Origin: Paucilactobacillus oligofermentans DSM 15707 = LMG 22743
Lineage (GTDB): Bacteria; Bacillota; Bacilli; Lactobacillales; Lactobacillaceae
Assembly: GCF_001434315.1 (NCBI RefSeq)
Contig: NZ_AZFE01000031.1
Span: 370,450-434,449 of the forward strand
Direction: 5' to 3'
DNA: 64,000 nucleotides
Part shown: positions 26,098-34,570 of the stretch, one piece after another
Layout: every line of letters begins with the position of its first letter
Numbering within the stretch: the first letter of the stretch is position 1
Position numbers and translations under genes: made by a program
The notes under the pieces: generated by a model
Databases searched by the model: none
What the model was told of the DNA's origin: nothing
Seen by the model: only the letters and a program-made list of their open reading frames with translations

Positions 26098-27336
26098 TTA
26101 GCGTACCTTTTTAATCATAAGAATTAAACCAGCACCAACTAGACACATTATGCCTGCAGCTGGAAACATCATTCTATAACCAGAAAACCCAATAATTATT
26201 GAAGCTACTATTGGTCCCAGTACTTGTCCAAGTGAATTAGCTAAATTAACAATACCCAAATCTTTTGCAGCATTATTTGGGTTTGGAAGCACTGATACAT
26301 TCAATGCCTGATCAACAGAATTATACATTCCCATTGCTGCACCACTTAATCCTGCATAAATAAACATTGTCCAAGGGGCCGGATCAATTGCTGGTATAAC
26401 TACTCCAAGGCCCATAGCTATCGTAGATACAGCCACTAACAATTTTAAACTATGAAATTTATCAGCAAGCGGACCTCCCAAAATTGCAAACGAAACTCCT
26501 GTAATTAATAAAATAACAGACATAATCGATAAATTATGAGTAGCATTGGTTGATGACAATTTCATGTAATCAATAAAAATATATAATTGATAACCGGTAA
26601 TGACAAATTGTGCTGAAACAAATAGCAGTTTACCAAAAACAGCTAGATAGAAGTCTCTAACATCGCCGTGTATTGGAAAGATAAAAGCTTCTAGCAATTC
26701 TGAACCACTTAATTTTTTTACTTTTTCACCTTTATTACTGCCATCTCCTATTAACAATAATCCTGTAATTGTAAAAATAACTTCTAGCCCCATAAAAATA
26801 TAAATACCAATATTAATATTAGTTAGGTATTGTGAAGCAATTATGGTACCTACAGGAGTTCCTATATTCATACCTACACCATAAAAAGCGGAAATTGATC
26901 CTCTATATTTCTTTGGTGATTTATCTGCTATAAACGCCACGATGGGAGCGACCATCATGTTAAGAGCAATTTGAAATATTGACCAGTTAATAATAATACC
27001 CGTAATTGTTGTCACTTTTGTTAAAAAGAAAAAACAAATTAACGTACTAATCATACCAAATATAATCCACGGGTTCCGTTTGCCTAATCTACTAACAGTT
27101 CTATCAGAAAGTGCCCCTTCAACAATATTTGCAATTGTTGCAACTACCATTGCAATTGTTGCTAAAACAGCAATAATTTGAACTTTTTCATTTGGAGCAA
27201 TCTGCTGAATTTTAGCAGGCAATAATGTTGAATTGACTCCTAAATAGGGGATTAACCATCCTAATAAACCAAATAATAGTCCAAATCCCAAACGATAAGG
27301 GAATTTACTTTTTACTATCACTTTACTTTCGTCCAT
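26098..27336 (-). CDS. MFS transporter, probable xyloside importer
   Basis: This 412-aa protein has about 12 transmembrane helices and the MFS loop EGALSDRTVSRLGKRNP between helices 2 and 3. It starts after a strong AGGAGG site 55 bp downstream of the GH120 beta-xylosidase gene, so the two form an operon. Because the glycosidase is intracellular, this permease is the natural candidate for importing its xylo-oligosaccharide or xyloside substrate. The direction of transport and substrate are inference. It ends at a shared terminator. Confidence 0.85.
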   Translation of the reverse strand: MDESKVIVKSKFPYRLGFGLLFGLLGWLIPYLGVNSTLLPAKIQQIAPNEKVQIIAVLATIAMVVATIANIVEGALSDRTVSRLGKRNPWIIFGMISTLICFFFLTKVTTITGIIINWSIFQIALNMMVAPIVAFIADKSPKKYRGSISAFYGVGMNIGTPVGTIIASQYLTNINIGIYIFMGLEVIFTITGLLLIGDGSNKGEKVKKLSGSELLEAFIFPIHGDVRDFYLAVFGKLLFVSAQFVITGYQLYIFIDYMKLSSTNATHNLSIMSVILLITGVSFAILGGPLADKFHSLKLLVAVSTIAMGLGVVIPAIDPAPWTMFIYAGLSGAAMGMYNSVDQALNVSVLPNPNNAAKDLGIVNLANSLGQVLGPIVASIIIGFSGYRMMFPAAGIMCLVGAGLILMIKKVR

Positions 27337-27391
27337 ATTTTCATCCTCCTCTAAAGTACTTAAATCTTGATTATAAATTATCTAAATGCTT

Positions 27392-29395
27392 TCACCATAA
27401 TTTATTAGTAGTTACTTTGTAGGAGGTAAATGGACCTGGAATTGTGGATACACCTCTAAGATTACCAAAATAATCCTCATTAAAATTGATATCATCACCA
27501 TTCGGCATCTCAAAACGTTGCTCCGGCTCAAACGCTGTTCCCAAATCATTTGTAGTAATAACATTGTCTCTAAAATCATCAATAAAATCATATAAATTCG
27601 TTTTAATTGATAATTGTTTATTAGTATCAATTAGTTCAAATTCTATTTTATCTTTATTATTAATTAAATTATTTGATTCTTTTTCCCAGGCTTTAGCATT
27701 ATTAAAATATACATTTCCACTTGCCCATATTGGTAGATGAGCAAAGTGATTCTCTTTAAGTGATTCCATATCTTTTTCTTTAGCTATTTCACCTTCTAAA
27801 TACTTAAATGGTTCATACCACTCTTCATATGTTGGATAATCATTAAATACGGCAGTTCCAACTTCCTCATTATCTTCAGGATTAGGGTTAATAGCCGGCC
27901 ATTTTTGAATAAAAATATTATTATAAAAACGATCATCTCCATGTAGAATAGTCATAAATCCAGCAACTTCGGTACGATGTGGAATATGATATGGTGTGTA
28001 ACGAGGCTGTGGTTCCCCACCTCCAGGACAATCGGTGCCAGTTCCAATGAATGTAAATGCTCCTAAAATTAAATTATTAACTACGGCAAGTCCTTGGGTC
28101 GGAATTTTTAATGATGATTTAGATAACAACAAATTATTATCAATCGTTGTTGGCCCATGACTAACTTCAACCCAAATATCTTGGCTAGCCATAGCACCAT
28201 CTAAACGTGGGGCTGTCCCATCGGGAGCATAATTATGGTCGAATATATTTTGTGTAATTCTAGTTCCTTGAGCTTCCCAATCACACCAAAGCCCCATAGT
28301 ATTATGGTCAAAGCGATTACGCCTGATAATAACATCAATTGCTGCATGTATTTTAATTCCAGCAATCTCGGCACCTGCTAATTCCTGCATATTATTAATA
28401 TGATGAACATGATTATCTTCAATTAAACTAAATACGCCACCTTGCCTCCCAACGATACCATCTTGTTCACAATTATGAATATCGCAACGTCTAACGATAT
28501 GATGTCCAATTGTTTCTTTTAACCATCCGTGGTACTGACCGCGGCATACTGCATCACGCTCCATCTGAGTCGGGCTTTTAATATGTTTATAAGTAAAATA
28601 GTGATCATTATCCGGATCTTTATATTTTCCAAGTGATATTCCTGCACACCTACTATAACTAATATCACAATCTTCAATTATCCATCCTTTGGACCAATGT
28701 GGACCGATTAATCCATCTTGATAAGCAGCTGGTGGTGCCCATGTAGTAGCGGCTTTATTTAAATTAAACCCACTAACAGTAATATAATTTATACCCGTTT
28801 CTTTTGGCCAAAATACTTCACGACGAACATTAATATCAATAGATTCTTCATTAGGATTTTTTTCATGAAAGTTAGCATAAATAATAGTTTCGTTTTTTTC
28901 TTCATTTTGCTTTGTATACCATTTATATATAGAATTATTACGATCCCAAGATCTTGCATATTCTTTTCCTTCAATGCAATCATCTAACGATGTTGTTTCA
29001 TAAAATTGAATATCGTTCATGTACACAGCACCTGTATGTTTATTTACCGGTCCAAAATACCAATCACCAGCTACGTACGTTTTATATGGATTATATTTTC
29101 CAAAAACACTATTATTAATTTGTGTAACCCATACATCACCTTGATATTTTTCCCAATGATTAATAACTTCAGCTCCTGTGATAGTAGCTTTTAAAGGTTC
29201 CACACTTCTATACGATATTTTTTTATCTTCTGTACCAGAATAAACCGGGTTAACATTTTCTCGATACGTACCAGGCAAAACCAAAACTTCATCACCTGGA
29301 AGAGCCACTTGAGCAGCTTCATTAATAAATTTATAAGGGAATTTTTCTGTTCCATCCCCACTACGAAATGTATTCGAATTAACATATATTTTCAA
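27392..29395 (-). CDS. GH120-family beta-xylosidase (right-handed beta-helix)
   Basis: This 667-aa cytoplasmic protein closely follows the GH120 beta-xylosidase XylC of Thermoanaerobacterium saccharolyticum. Shared segments include PGDEVLVLPGTYRENVNP, INVRREVFWPKETGINYIT, GLIGPHWSKGWIIED and EIAGIKIHAAIDV. The catalytic residues correspond to Asp372 in LWCDWEAQGTR and Glu410 in WVEVSHGP. The fold is a right-handed parallel beta-helix with an inserted domain. No signal peptide is present, so it cleaves imported xylo-oligosaccharides or xylosides. The start codon is TTG, preceded by AGGAGG at 8 bp. It is first in an operon with an MFS transporter and divergent from an AraC gene; a consensus cre lies between. 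Confidence 0.88.
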   Translation of the reverse strand: MKIYVNSNTFRSGDGTEKFPYKFINEAAQVALPGDEVLVLPGTYRENVNPVYSGTEDKKISYRSVEPLKATITGAEVINHWEKYQGDVWVTQINNSVFGKYNPYKTYVAGDWYFGPVNKHTGAVYMNDIQFYETTSLDDCIEGKEYARSWDRNNSIYKWYTKQNEEKNETIIYANFHEKNPNEESIDINVRREVFWPKETGINYITVSGFNLNKAATTWAPPAAYQDGLIGPHWSKGWIIEDCDISYSRCAGISLGKYKDPDNDHYFTYKHIKSPTQMERDAVCRGQYHGWLKETIGHHIVRRCDIHNCEQDGIVGRQGGVFSLIEDNHVHHINNMQELAGAEIAGIKIHAAIDVIIRRNRFDHNTMGLWCDWEAQGTRITQNIFDHNYAPDGTAPRLDGAMASQDIWVEVSHGPTTIDNNLLLSKSSLKIPTQGLAVVNNLILGAFTFIGTGTDCPGGGEPQPRYTPYHIPHRTEVAGFMTILHGDDRFYNNIFIQKWPAINPNPEDNEEVGTAVFNDYPTYEEWYEPFKYLEGEIAKEKDMESLKENHFAHLPIWASGNVYFNNAKAWEKESNNLINNKDKIEFELIDTNKQLSIKTNLYDFIDDFRDNVITTNDLGTAFEPEQRFEMPNGDDINFNEDYFGNLRGVSTIPGPFTSYKVTTNKLW

Positions 29396-29456
29396 AATAA
29401 TTTCCTCCTTAAAATCAAACTAACTTATAAAAACTAAATAATTAATAGTAGTTACA

Positions 29457-29470
29457 TGTAAGCGTTTACA
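29457..29470. promoter_or_regulatory. Consensus cre site
   Basis: TGTAAGCGTTTACA agrees with the CcpA consensus at all positions and is nearly palindromic. It lies between the divergent GH120 operon and AraC gene, 62 bp ahead of the GH120 start. Confidence 0.7.
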
Positions 29471-29549
29471 AAAAGTAGTATAATACTGTTTGTTTATTTG
29501 AACTTGAACATATATCCTATTTTTTGAATGTTTTTAAAGGAGTTTAAGA

Positions 29550-30740
29550 ATGATGACACTTGAACAAATGTATATGAGCTCATTAAGTAGCCCTTCAATT
29601 GAGCTACAAACTTGTAATAAAAAAATTAATATTAAATTTAAAAAAGGAACTATTCTTACTAATTCTTACATATCTATGTTAAAACTAATTCCGAAACATG
29701 ATGGCTTTTTCGTTTTATGTCACAGTCAAACTTTATTTACCTTTTGTTTCAAAAAAAAAGACGTTACCTATTTAATTGGGCCTGAAATTATTAATAATAA
29801 TCAAAAAAGTGAACATATAAATTTAAATTATAAAATAATTTATTTGTCAAAAATACTAAGCACCGTGATCTTAGATAAAATTCAATGTTATCAACAAATA
29901 CGTTTCTTTGCAAAACTAATTAAATTAAATTTAGACAATGATGATATAGATATATCCTTTAATCATGCAATTACATCAACTCAATTAGACGATACTATAA
30001 ATACAGTAAACATAAATAAAGATGGCGTCCATATAAGTTATGTTTATGAGCGCGCATTAAAATCCGCAGTTATGTTAGGTGATTCTTCAGCAATTCATTC
30101 TACCTTTATGCGATTAATTAATTCAGGAAGGATTGGAATCTTATCAAATAAAGGGGAAATCAGAAGTATTAAAAATTGGGGAATTATATGTGTATCAGTG
30201 ACCTTACGAGCAGCTATTAATGCAGGTATGGACTACGATCAAGCATACTCACTAAATGATCAATATGTAATTACTATTGAATCACTTTCCGTATTCGATG
30301 ATGTTATGCACAAAATAGAAGATATATTAAAAGACATGGCATTTCATGTTCAGAATCTTAAAAACTTTCATCTATCAAAAAATATTAGGCATATATATCA
30401 GTTAATTATTAACTCACCGGAAACAAATATAACAGTACCGGAATTAAGTAATCAATTAGGACTTTCTGAACATTATATATCTACTATTTTCAAACAAGAA
30501 GTTGGTATTTCCATTTCTCGTTTTAAGATAATTATAAAAATTAATCGTGCTGTACAATTAGTATCTACTACAAATTTGTCTGTTTCAGAAATTGCGGCAA
30601 AATTAAACTTTTCCGATCAGGCACATTTAAGTCGAACTTTTAAATCATTAGTTGGAACAACACCAAGTGCAGCTAGAAAAAAGCCGCACTTTATAGATGA
30701 TTGGAATATATATGATTTTTTAAATATCAATGTAGGATAA
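29550..30740 (+). CDS. AraC-type regulator with an atypical long N-terminal domain
   Basis: This 396-aa protein ends with an AraC double helix-turn-helix (about residues 285-385: ITVPELSNQLGLSEHYISTI and SVSEIAAKLNFSDQAHLSRT). Its N-terminal 270 residues are not a cupin and match no family I recognise with certainty; they resemble the long sensor part of regulators found in lactobacilli and bacilli. GGAGT precedes two adjacent ATG codons. It is divergent from the GH120-MFS operon and is its likely activator, sensing a xyloside. The gene is AT-rich compared with its housekeeping neighbours. Confidence 0.85.
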   Translation: MMTLEQMYMSSLSSPSIELQTCNKKINIKFKKGTILTNSYISMLKLIPKHDGFFVLCHSQTLFTFCFKKKDVTYLIGPEIINNNQKSEHINLNYKIIYLSKILSTVILDKIQCYQQIRFFAKLIKLNLDNDDIDISFNHAITSTQLDDTINTVNINKDGVHISYVYERALKSAVMLGDSSAIHSTFMRLINSGRIGILSNKGEIRSIKNWGIICVSVTLRAAINAGMDYDQAYSLNDQYVITIESLSVFDDVMHKIEDILKDMAFHVQNLKNFHLSKNIRHIYQLIINSPETNITVPELSNQLGLSEHYISTIFKQEVGISISRFKIIIKINRAVQLVSTTNLSVSEIAAKLNFSDQAHLSRTFKSLVGTTPSAARKKPHFIDDWNIYDFLNINVG

Positions 30741-30757
30741 CAAAAAATAGCATTTAT

Positions 30758-30788
30758 AAAAAGCCACCCAATCTATCGATTGGATGGC
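30758..30788 (-). terminator. Terminator of tRNA-Thr
   Basis: On the minus strand an 11-bp stem GCCATCCAATC/GATTGGGTGGC (one G-U pair, loop GATA) is followed by TTTTTA, 18 bp after the tRNA. Confidence 0.85.
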
Positions 30789-30805
30789 CTCAAATAATAT
30801 ATTTA

Positions 30806-30878
30806 TGCTCATTACAGGATTTGAACCTGTGACCCCTTCATTACTAGTGAAGTGCTCTGCCAGCTGAGCTAAATGAGC
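30806..30878 (-). tRNA. tRNA-Thr, anticodon AGU
   Basis: The 73-nt cloverleaf is complete: acceptor stem GCTCATT/AATGAGC with discriminator A, D arm GCTC/GAGC, anticodon stem CTTCA/TGAAG with loop CTAGTAA, T arm ACAGG/CCTGT with loop TTCAAAT. The loop places AGT at positions 34-36, reading ACU threonine codons. First pairs G-C and C-G agree with threonine identity. CCA is not encoded. It lies 84 bp after proA on the same strand with its own promoter and terminator. Confidence 0.9.
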
Positions 30879-30901
30879 AATAAAACTAACGTACTCTTAA
30901 T

Positions 30902-30930
30902 ATTCTGCCAGAAAGGCAAAAAAAGTGCAA
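30902..30930 (-). promoter_or_regulatory. tRNA-Thr promoter
   Basis: On the minus strand TTGCAC (30925-30930) and CAGAAT (30902-30907) are 17 bp apart and end 23 bp before the tRNA 5' end. Confidence 0.45.
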
Positions 30931-30962
30931 TAGTTTTTTTGAATTTATTATTATTTTTAAAT

Positions 30963-32204
30963 TTACTTTCTAATTTGACCATGACCTCGAATTAAGTATT
31001 TCGTTGACGTTAATTCTTCGAGTCCCATTGGGCCTCGTGCATGAAGTTTCTGAGTGCTAATTCCAATTTCAGCACCAAATCCAAATTTGAACCCATCAGT
31101 AAACCGGGTTGATGCATTAACATAGACACATGCCGCATCGATTTGCTGTAAGAATTTTTCACTATTAGCATAATTATCCGTGATAATTGCTTCCGAGTGC
31201 TTAGTATTATATTTATTAATATGATTAATTGCATCATCAATCGAGTCGACAACTTTAATTGCCATAATATAATCGTTATATTCAGTTTGCCAATCTTCTT
31301 CTGTAGCTAGCTTAATATCAGGTAAGATTTTTCTTGCTTGTTCATCCCCGCGTAATTCTACATTAAATGGTTTTAATGCCTTAGCAATCATTGGTAAAAT
31401 CTTTGTTGCTACCACCGAATGAATCACAATTTTTTCGGCTGCATTACACACAGATGGCCGTTGGGTTTTCGCATTAACAATAATATTAACTGCCATTTTA
31501 GCCTGTGCAAATTCGTCAACATAAATATGACAGTTTCCGGCGCCAGTTTGAATTACAGGTACTTTTGCATTTTCAACCACGGTTTTAATTAATCTTGCGC
31601 TTCCTCGAGGAATCAAGACATCAATATAATCCGTTAAAGACATCATTTTATTAGCCGTTTCATGTGCTGTATCATGTAAAACTTGTACAGCATGTTCATT
31701 AATATCATTATCACGAAGTACTTTTTTGATCACCGCGACCAATTTAATATTTGTCAATAATGATTCTTTCCCACCCCGTAAAATGACTGCATTTCCCGTT
31801 TTAAACGTTAATGCAAATGCATCAACCGTCACATTCGGGCGTGCTTCATAAATCATCCCAATCACCCCTAGTGGCACACGTTGCTTGGTAATTGCTAATT
31901 CATCTTCCGTTTTCCAACCTTTATTAATCTCACCAATTGGATCAGATAACGTAACTACTTGTTCTACCCCCGTCGCAATTTGTTCGATTCGCTTATCATC
32001 TAAGGTAAGACGATCGATAAAGCTATCTGTTAATCCAGTTACATTCACTAGATCTTGATTATTTTCTACAATAATTTCATTTTTAAATTGACGTAATGCC
32101 TGTGCCACTAATTTCAAGATTTTATTTTTACGCGCGGTACTTAACTGAGCTAACTGTCGTGACGCTTGTTGCGCTTGTTCGCCCATTCGAATTAAATCAT
32201 CCAT
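30963..32204 (-). CDS. proA: Glutamate-5-semialdehyde dehydrogenase
   Basis: This 413-aa enzyme reduces glutamyl 5-phosphate with NADPH, the second step of proline synthesis. Visible are VPLGVIGMIYEARPNVTVDA, ILRGGKESLLTN, the PRGSARL loop and the catalytic cysteine in QRPSVCNAAEK, then GAEIGISTQKLHARGPMG. It starts after GGGGTG, 18 bp downstream of proB, the last protein gene of the operon. A tRNA gene follows on the same strand. No proC lies in the window. Confidence 0.96.
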   Translation of the reverse strand: MDDLIRMGEQAQQASRQLAQLSTARKNKILKLVAQALRQFKNEIIVENNQDLVNVTGLTDSFIDRLTLDDKRIEQIATGVEQVVTLSDPIGEINKGWKTEDELAITKQRVPLGVIGMIYEARPNVTVDAFALTFKTGNAVILRGGKESLLTNIKLVAVIKKVLRDNDINEHAVQVLHDTAHETANKMMSLTDYIDVLIPRGSARLIKTVVENAKVPVIQTGAGNCHIYVDEFAQAKMAVNIIVNAKTQRPSVCNAAEKIVIHSVVATKILPMIAKALKPFNVELRGDEQARKILPDIKLATEEDWQTEYNDYIMAIKVVDSIDDAINHINKYNTKHSEAIITDNYANSEKFLQQIDAACVYVNASTRFTDGFKFGFGAEIGISTQKLHARGPMGLEELTSTKYLIRGHGQIRK

Positions 32205-32222
32205 GAAAATTCACCCCTTCGT

Positions 32223-33047
32223 CTAACAATCAGCTGCAAATAATGTCCCAATTGACTTTCCAGCTAAAATATCAAAAATAATTTTTGGGTCTTCGCCGTT
32301 TGCTAAAACCATCTGATGACCAGCATTAATAACTCGTTTAGCTGCTTTCAACTTAGTCACCATTCCGCCAGTCCCGAATCTAGTTCCTGTTCCACCAGCT
32401 AAATTAACAACTGCTTCAGTAATTTCATCAATTAATGGAATGGTTTTAGCATTCGTACAAGTATGTGGATCAGCATCAAACAGTCCATCGATATCAGACA
32501 AGATGATTAACAAATCAGCATCAATTGCTGTTGCAACTAATGCTGATAATTGATCATTATCACCAAAAGTAGTTAAGTGGTCCATTTCATCAACTGAGAC
32601 ACTGTCATTTTCATTCACAACCGGAATAGCCCCCATTAATAACAGTTGTTCGAACGTATTTAACACATTTTTTTTACTAATTGGATAATCCATCACATCG
32701 TGAGTTAACAAAATCTGCCCAATTTGCTGACTATAACTGGCAAATCGTTGATTAAGAATTGCCATTAATTCATTTTGACCGATTGCTGCAATTGCTTGTT
32801 GCCTTGCAATCTCTACTGGCCGTTTAGTCAGATGCATTTGATCTAGGCCAACACCAATTGCCCCTGAAGTAACTAAAACTACCTCCAAGCCACGATTTTG
32901 TACCGCACTAAGCGTGAACGCCAACTCATCCATTGTTTTTAGATTTAACTGTCCATCAGGATAAATCAAACTGCTCGTCCCGATTTTAACGACTAACCTT
33001 TTGGGCATTTTAAATTGTGATCGAATACTCATTTTTTGTACCACCAT
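32223..33047 (-). CDS. proB: Glutamate 5-kinase (short form)
   Basis: This 274-aa amino-acid kinase phosphorylates glutamate, the first and usually feedback-inhibited step of proline synthesis. Visible are RLVVKIGTSSLIYPDG, VLVTSGAIGVGLDQM, VVNENDSV, FGDNDQLSALVA, ILSDIDGLFDADP and GTGGMVTKLKAAKR. It lacks the C-terminal PUA domain of the Escherichia coli enzyme, as do many lactobacillar forms. ATG at 33047 has an AAGGAT site. It begins 6 bp after a Rossmann-like gene and is followed by proA. Confidence 0.95.
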   Translation of the reverse strand: MVVQKMSIRSQFKMPKRLVVKIGTSSLIYPDGQLNLKTMDELAFTLSAVQNRGLEVVLVTSGAIGVGLDQMHLTKRPVEIARQQAIAAIGQNELMAILNQRFASYSQQIGQILLTHDVMDYPISKKNVLNTFEQLLLMGAIPVVNENDSVSVDEMDHLTTFGDNDQLSALVATAIDADLLIILSDIDGLFDADPHTCTNAKTIPLIDEITEAVVNLAGGTGTRFGTGGMVTKLKAAKRVINAGHQMVLANGEDPKIIFDILAGKSIGTLFAADC

Positions 33048-33053
33048 TTTTAT

Positions 33054-33575
33054 TTATCCTTCTGAAACCCCAATTGATTGATTTAAGTAATGATCTGTCA
33101 AACATGCTTCAACTACTACGTCAGCCAACTGGTGAAGACCAATTTGATTACCCTTAAATTGACTACCTTCATTAGAAATTTCTACCGCTGTTTCTTCATT
33201 CACCACGATTGGAATTCTCACAATTATATATGGCATTTCCAGTTCGTCAATCATTTTAATGGCATATTGAGAATCTAAAATTAAATTTTCAAAATCAGGT
33301 CCCCACAGTTTTTCTTGCTGATCAATCATGATTTCACCATTAACACCCGCAATCACAAGCATCACCATTTTTTTTAATTTCAAGTTTTGATCATCAATTA
33401 CATCAATTAACTTAAATACTTGCGATTCAACATTTGACGAGTTTGATAACCATAACAAGATATCATCATTTTTTAATTTAGAAAAGACATTATCTAGGTC
33501 ATAGTCTTCAAATTTATCAACCGTCATAGCAGCTAGATCATTATTCATTTGATTAACAACTAACACATGATTCAT
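33054..33575 (-). CDS. Degenerate NAD(P)-binding-like protein, proBA operon
   Basis: This 173-aa protein resembles the atypical SDR/NAD(P)-binding family only in its C-terminal half: MPYIIVRIPIVVNE, then HQLADVVVEACLTDHYLN. The N-terminus NHVLVVNQMNNDLAAM should hold the glycine-rich cofactor loop but has no such glycines, so dinucleotide binding is doubtful. ATG at 33575 is preferred over the TTG next to it; GAGG inside the end of the upstream gene serves as its ribosome binding site. It is coupled tightly to the pseudo-ABC gene upstream and to proB 6 bp downstream. Function is unknown. Confidence 0.7.
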   Translation of the reverse strand: MNHVLVVNQMNNDLAAMTVDKFEDYDLDNVFSKLKNDDILLWLSNSSNVESQVFKLIDVIDDQNLKLKKMVMLVIAGVNGEIMIDQQEKLWGPDFENLILDSQYAIKMIDELEMPYIIVRIPIVVNEETAVEISNEGSQFKGNQIGLHQLADVVVEACLTDHYLNQSIGVSEG

Positions 33576-33578
33576 CAA

Positions 33579-34448
33579 TTAAAACCTCATTAATTCTTCT
33601 TTTACACTAACATCACTAATTCTGATATCCTTAATCGTACTTTTTTCTAATAATGGTAATAGAGCTTGAATATTCCCACTAAAAATAAACTTAATTTCAT
33701 CATCGGCTTCTTGAATAACAAAGCTTCCTAATTTTTCTGCCAATGAAACTGGAAAGCCACTACCTTTAACAGTTACTAAGCAATCAGTCGTATCGTGCGT
33801 TATTAATTTTTGAACATGTCTTGCTTTGCCATTTGCTAGATAAATAATTTCATCAGCAAAATACTGCATTTCAGCAACCGACGTACTACTAAAAATAATC
33901 GTTGCCTTGGTTTTTTTTGCAAAATCTCTTAGTAATTGCCAAATTTGCGTTCGTTGTAAGTCATTCATTGCGGTTGTCGGGTTATCCAATAGTAAAACTG
34001 CTTTTCCTTTGGCAATTTCAATCACAATTTGTAACTGTTGCAACTTACCAGGTTCCAAACCATCAACTGGTTCAATTAAATGAATATCTAATTGTTTTAA
34101 GATTGCGGTTACTTGATCCTTACTAATTCCACCATGGCTTTTTTTCATCACACCGTTAATAATTTCATCTATTGTTCCATGCAAAATATTGCGTTCATCA
34201 GCCATTAAATAACCAATTTGATAAGCCAATTTCTTTCGATTTGCATATGCTTTTTGACCATCAATTAAGGCATCACCATCATCTACTTTAGAGTGTCCAG
34301 CTAAAATATCAAATAATACCTTAACTGTGTCGTCGCTATCGCTAGCAATTGCTGATACGGTTTCACACTCAAACTGATGAGAAAAATCTTCTAATCCAAT
34401 ATTTTTCTTATCACTTTTTGACAATTTACTAATTTCAATTTTAGCCAT
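33579..34448 (-). CDS. Degenerate ABC-ATPase-like protein, probably catalytically inactive
   Basis: This 289-aa protein follows the ABC ATPase layout, but its key residues are missing. The Walker A position (SAIASDSDDTVKV, about 32-44) lacks the GxxGxGKS lysine. The signature is GLEPGKLQQLQ at about 130, Walker B is VLLLDNPTT with Asn156 instead of the catalytic Glu, and the switch His is replaced in FSSTS. There is no permease gene nearby. Residues 215-289 form an extra C-terminal domain. It starts with GGAGGAG and is first in an operon with the Rossmann-like gene and proBA. A regulatory or scaffold role is possible, but unknown. Confidence 0.75.
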   Translation of the reverse strand: MAKIEISKLSKSDKKNIGLEDFSHQFECETVSAIASDSDDTVKVLFDILAGHSKVDDGDALIDGQKAYANRKKLAYQIGYLMADERNILHGTIDEIINGVMKKSHGGISKDQVTAILKQLDIHLIEPVDGLEPGKLQQLQIVIEIAKGKAVLLLDNPTTAMNDLQRTQIWQLLRDFAKKTKATIIFSSTSVAEMQYFADEIIYLANGKARHVQKLITHDTTDCLVTVKGSGFPVSLAEKLGSFVIQEADDEIKFIFSGNIQALLPLLEKSTIKDIRISDVSVKEELMRF

Positions 34449-34521
34449 TAATTACTCCTCCGAAATGTACTTTCTTTTATCATACAAAAAAATAAGCACA
34501 ATTGCTATTACAGCATACAAA

Positions 34522-34554
34522 AAATCAGTATAACTCATTGAGTTATACTGATTT
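34522..34554 (-). terminator. Terminator of the short 6-phosphogluconate dehydrogenase gene
   Basis: A 14-bp stem (34522-34535 with 34541-34554) is followed on the minus strand by TTTTTTG. Confidence 0.88.
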
Positions 34555-34570
34555 ATATTAATTAATTTAA

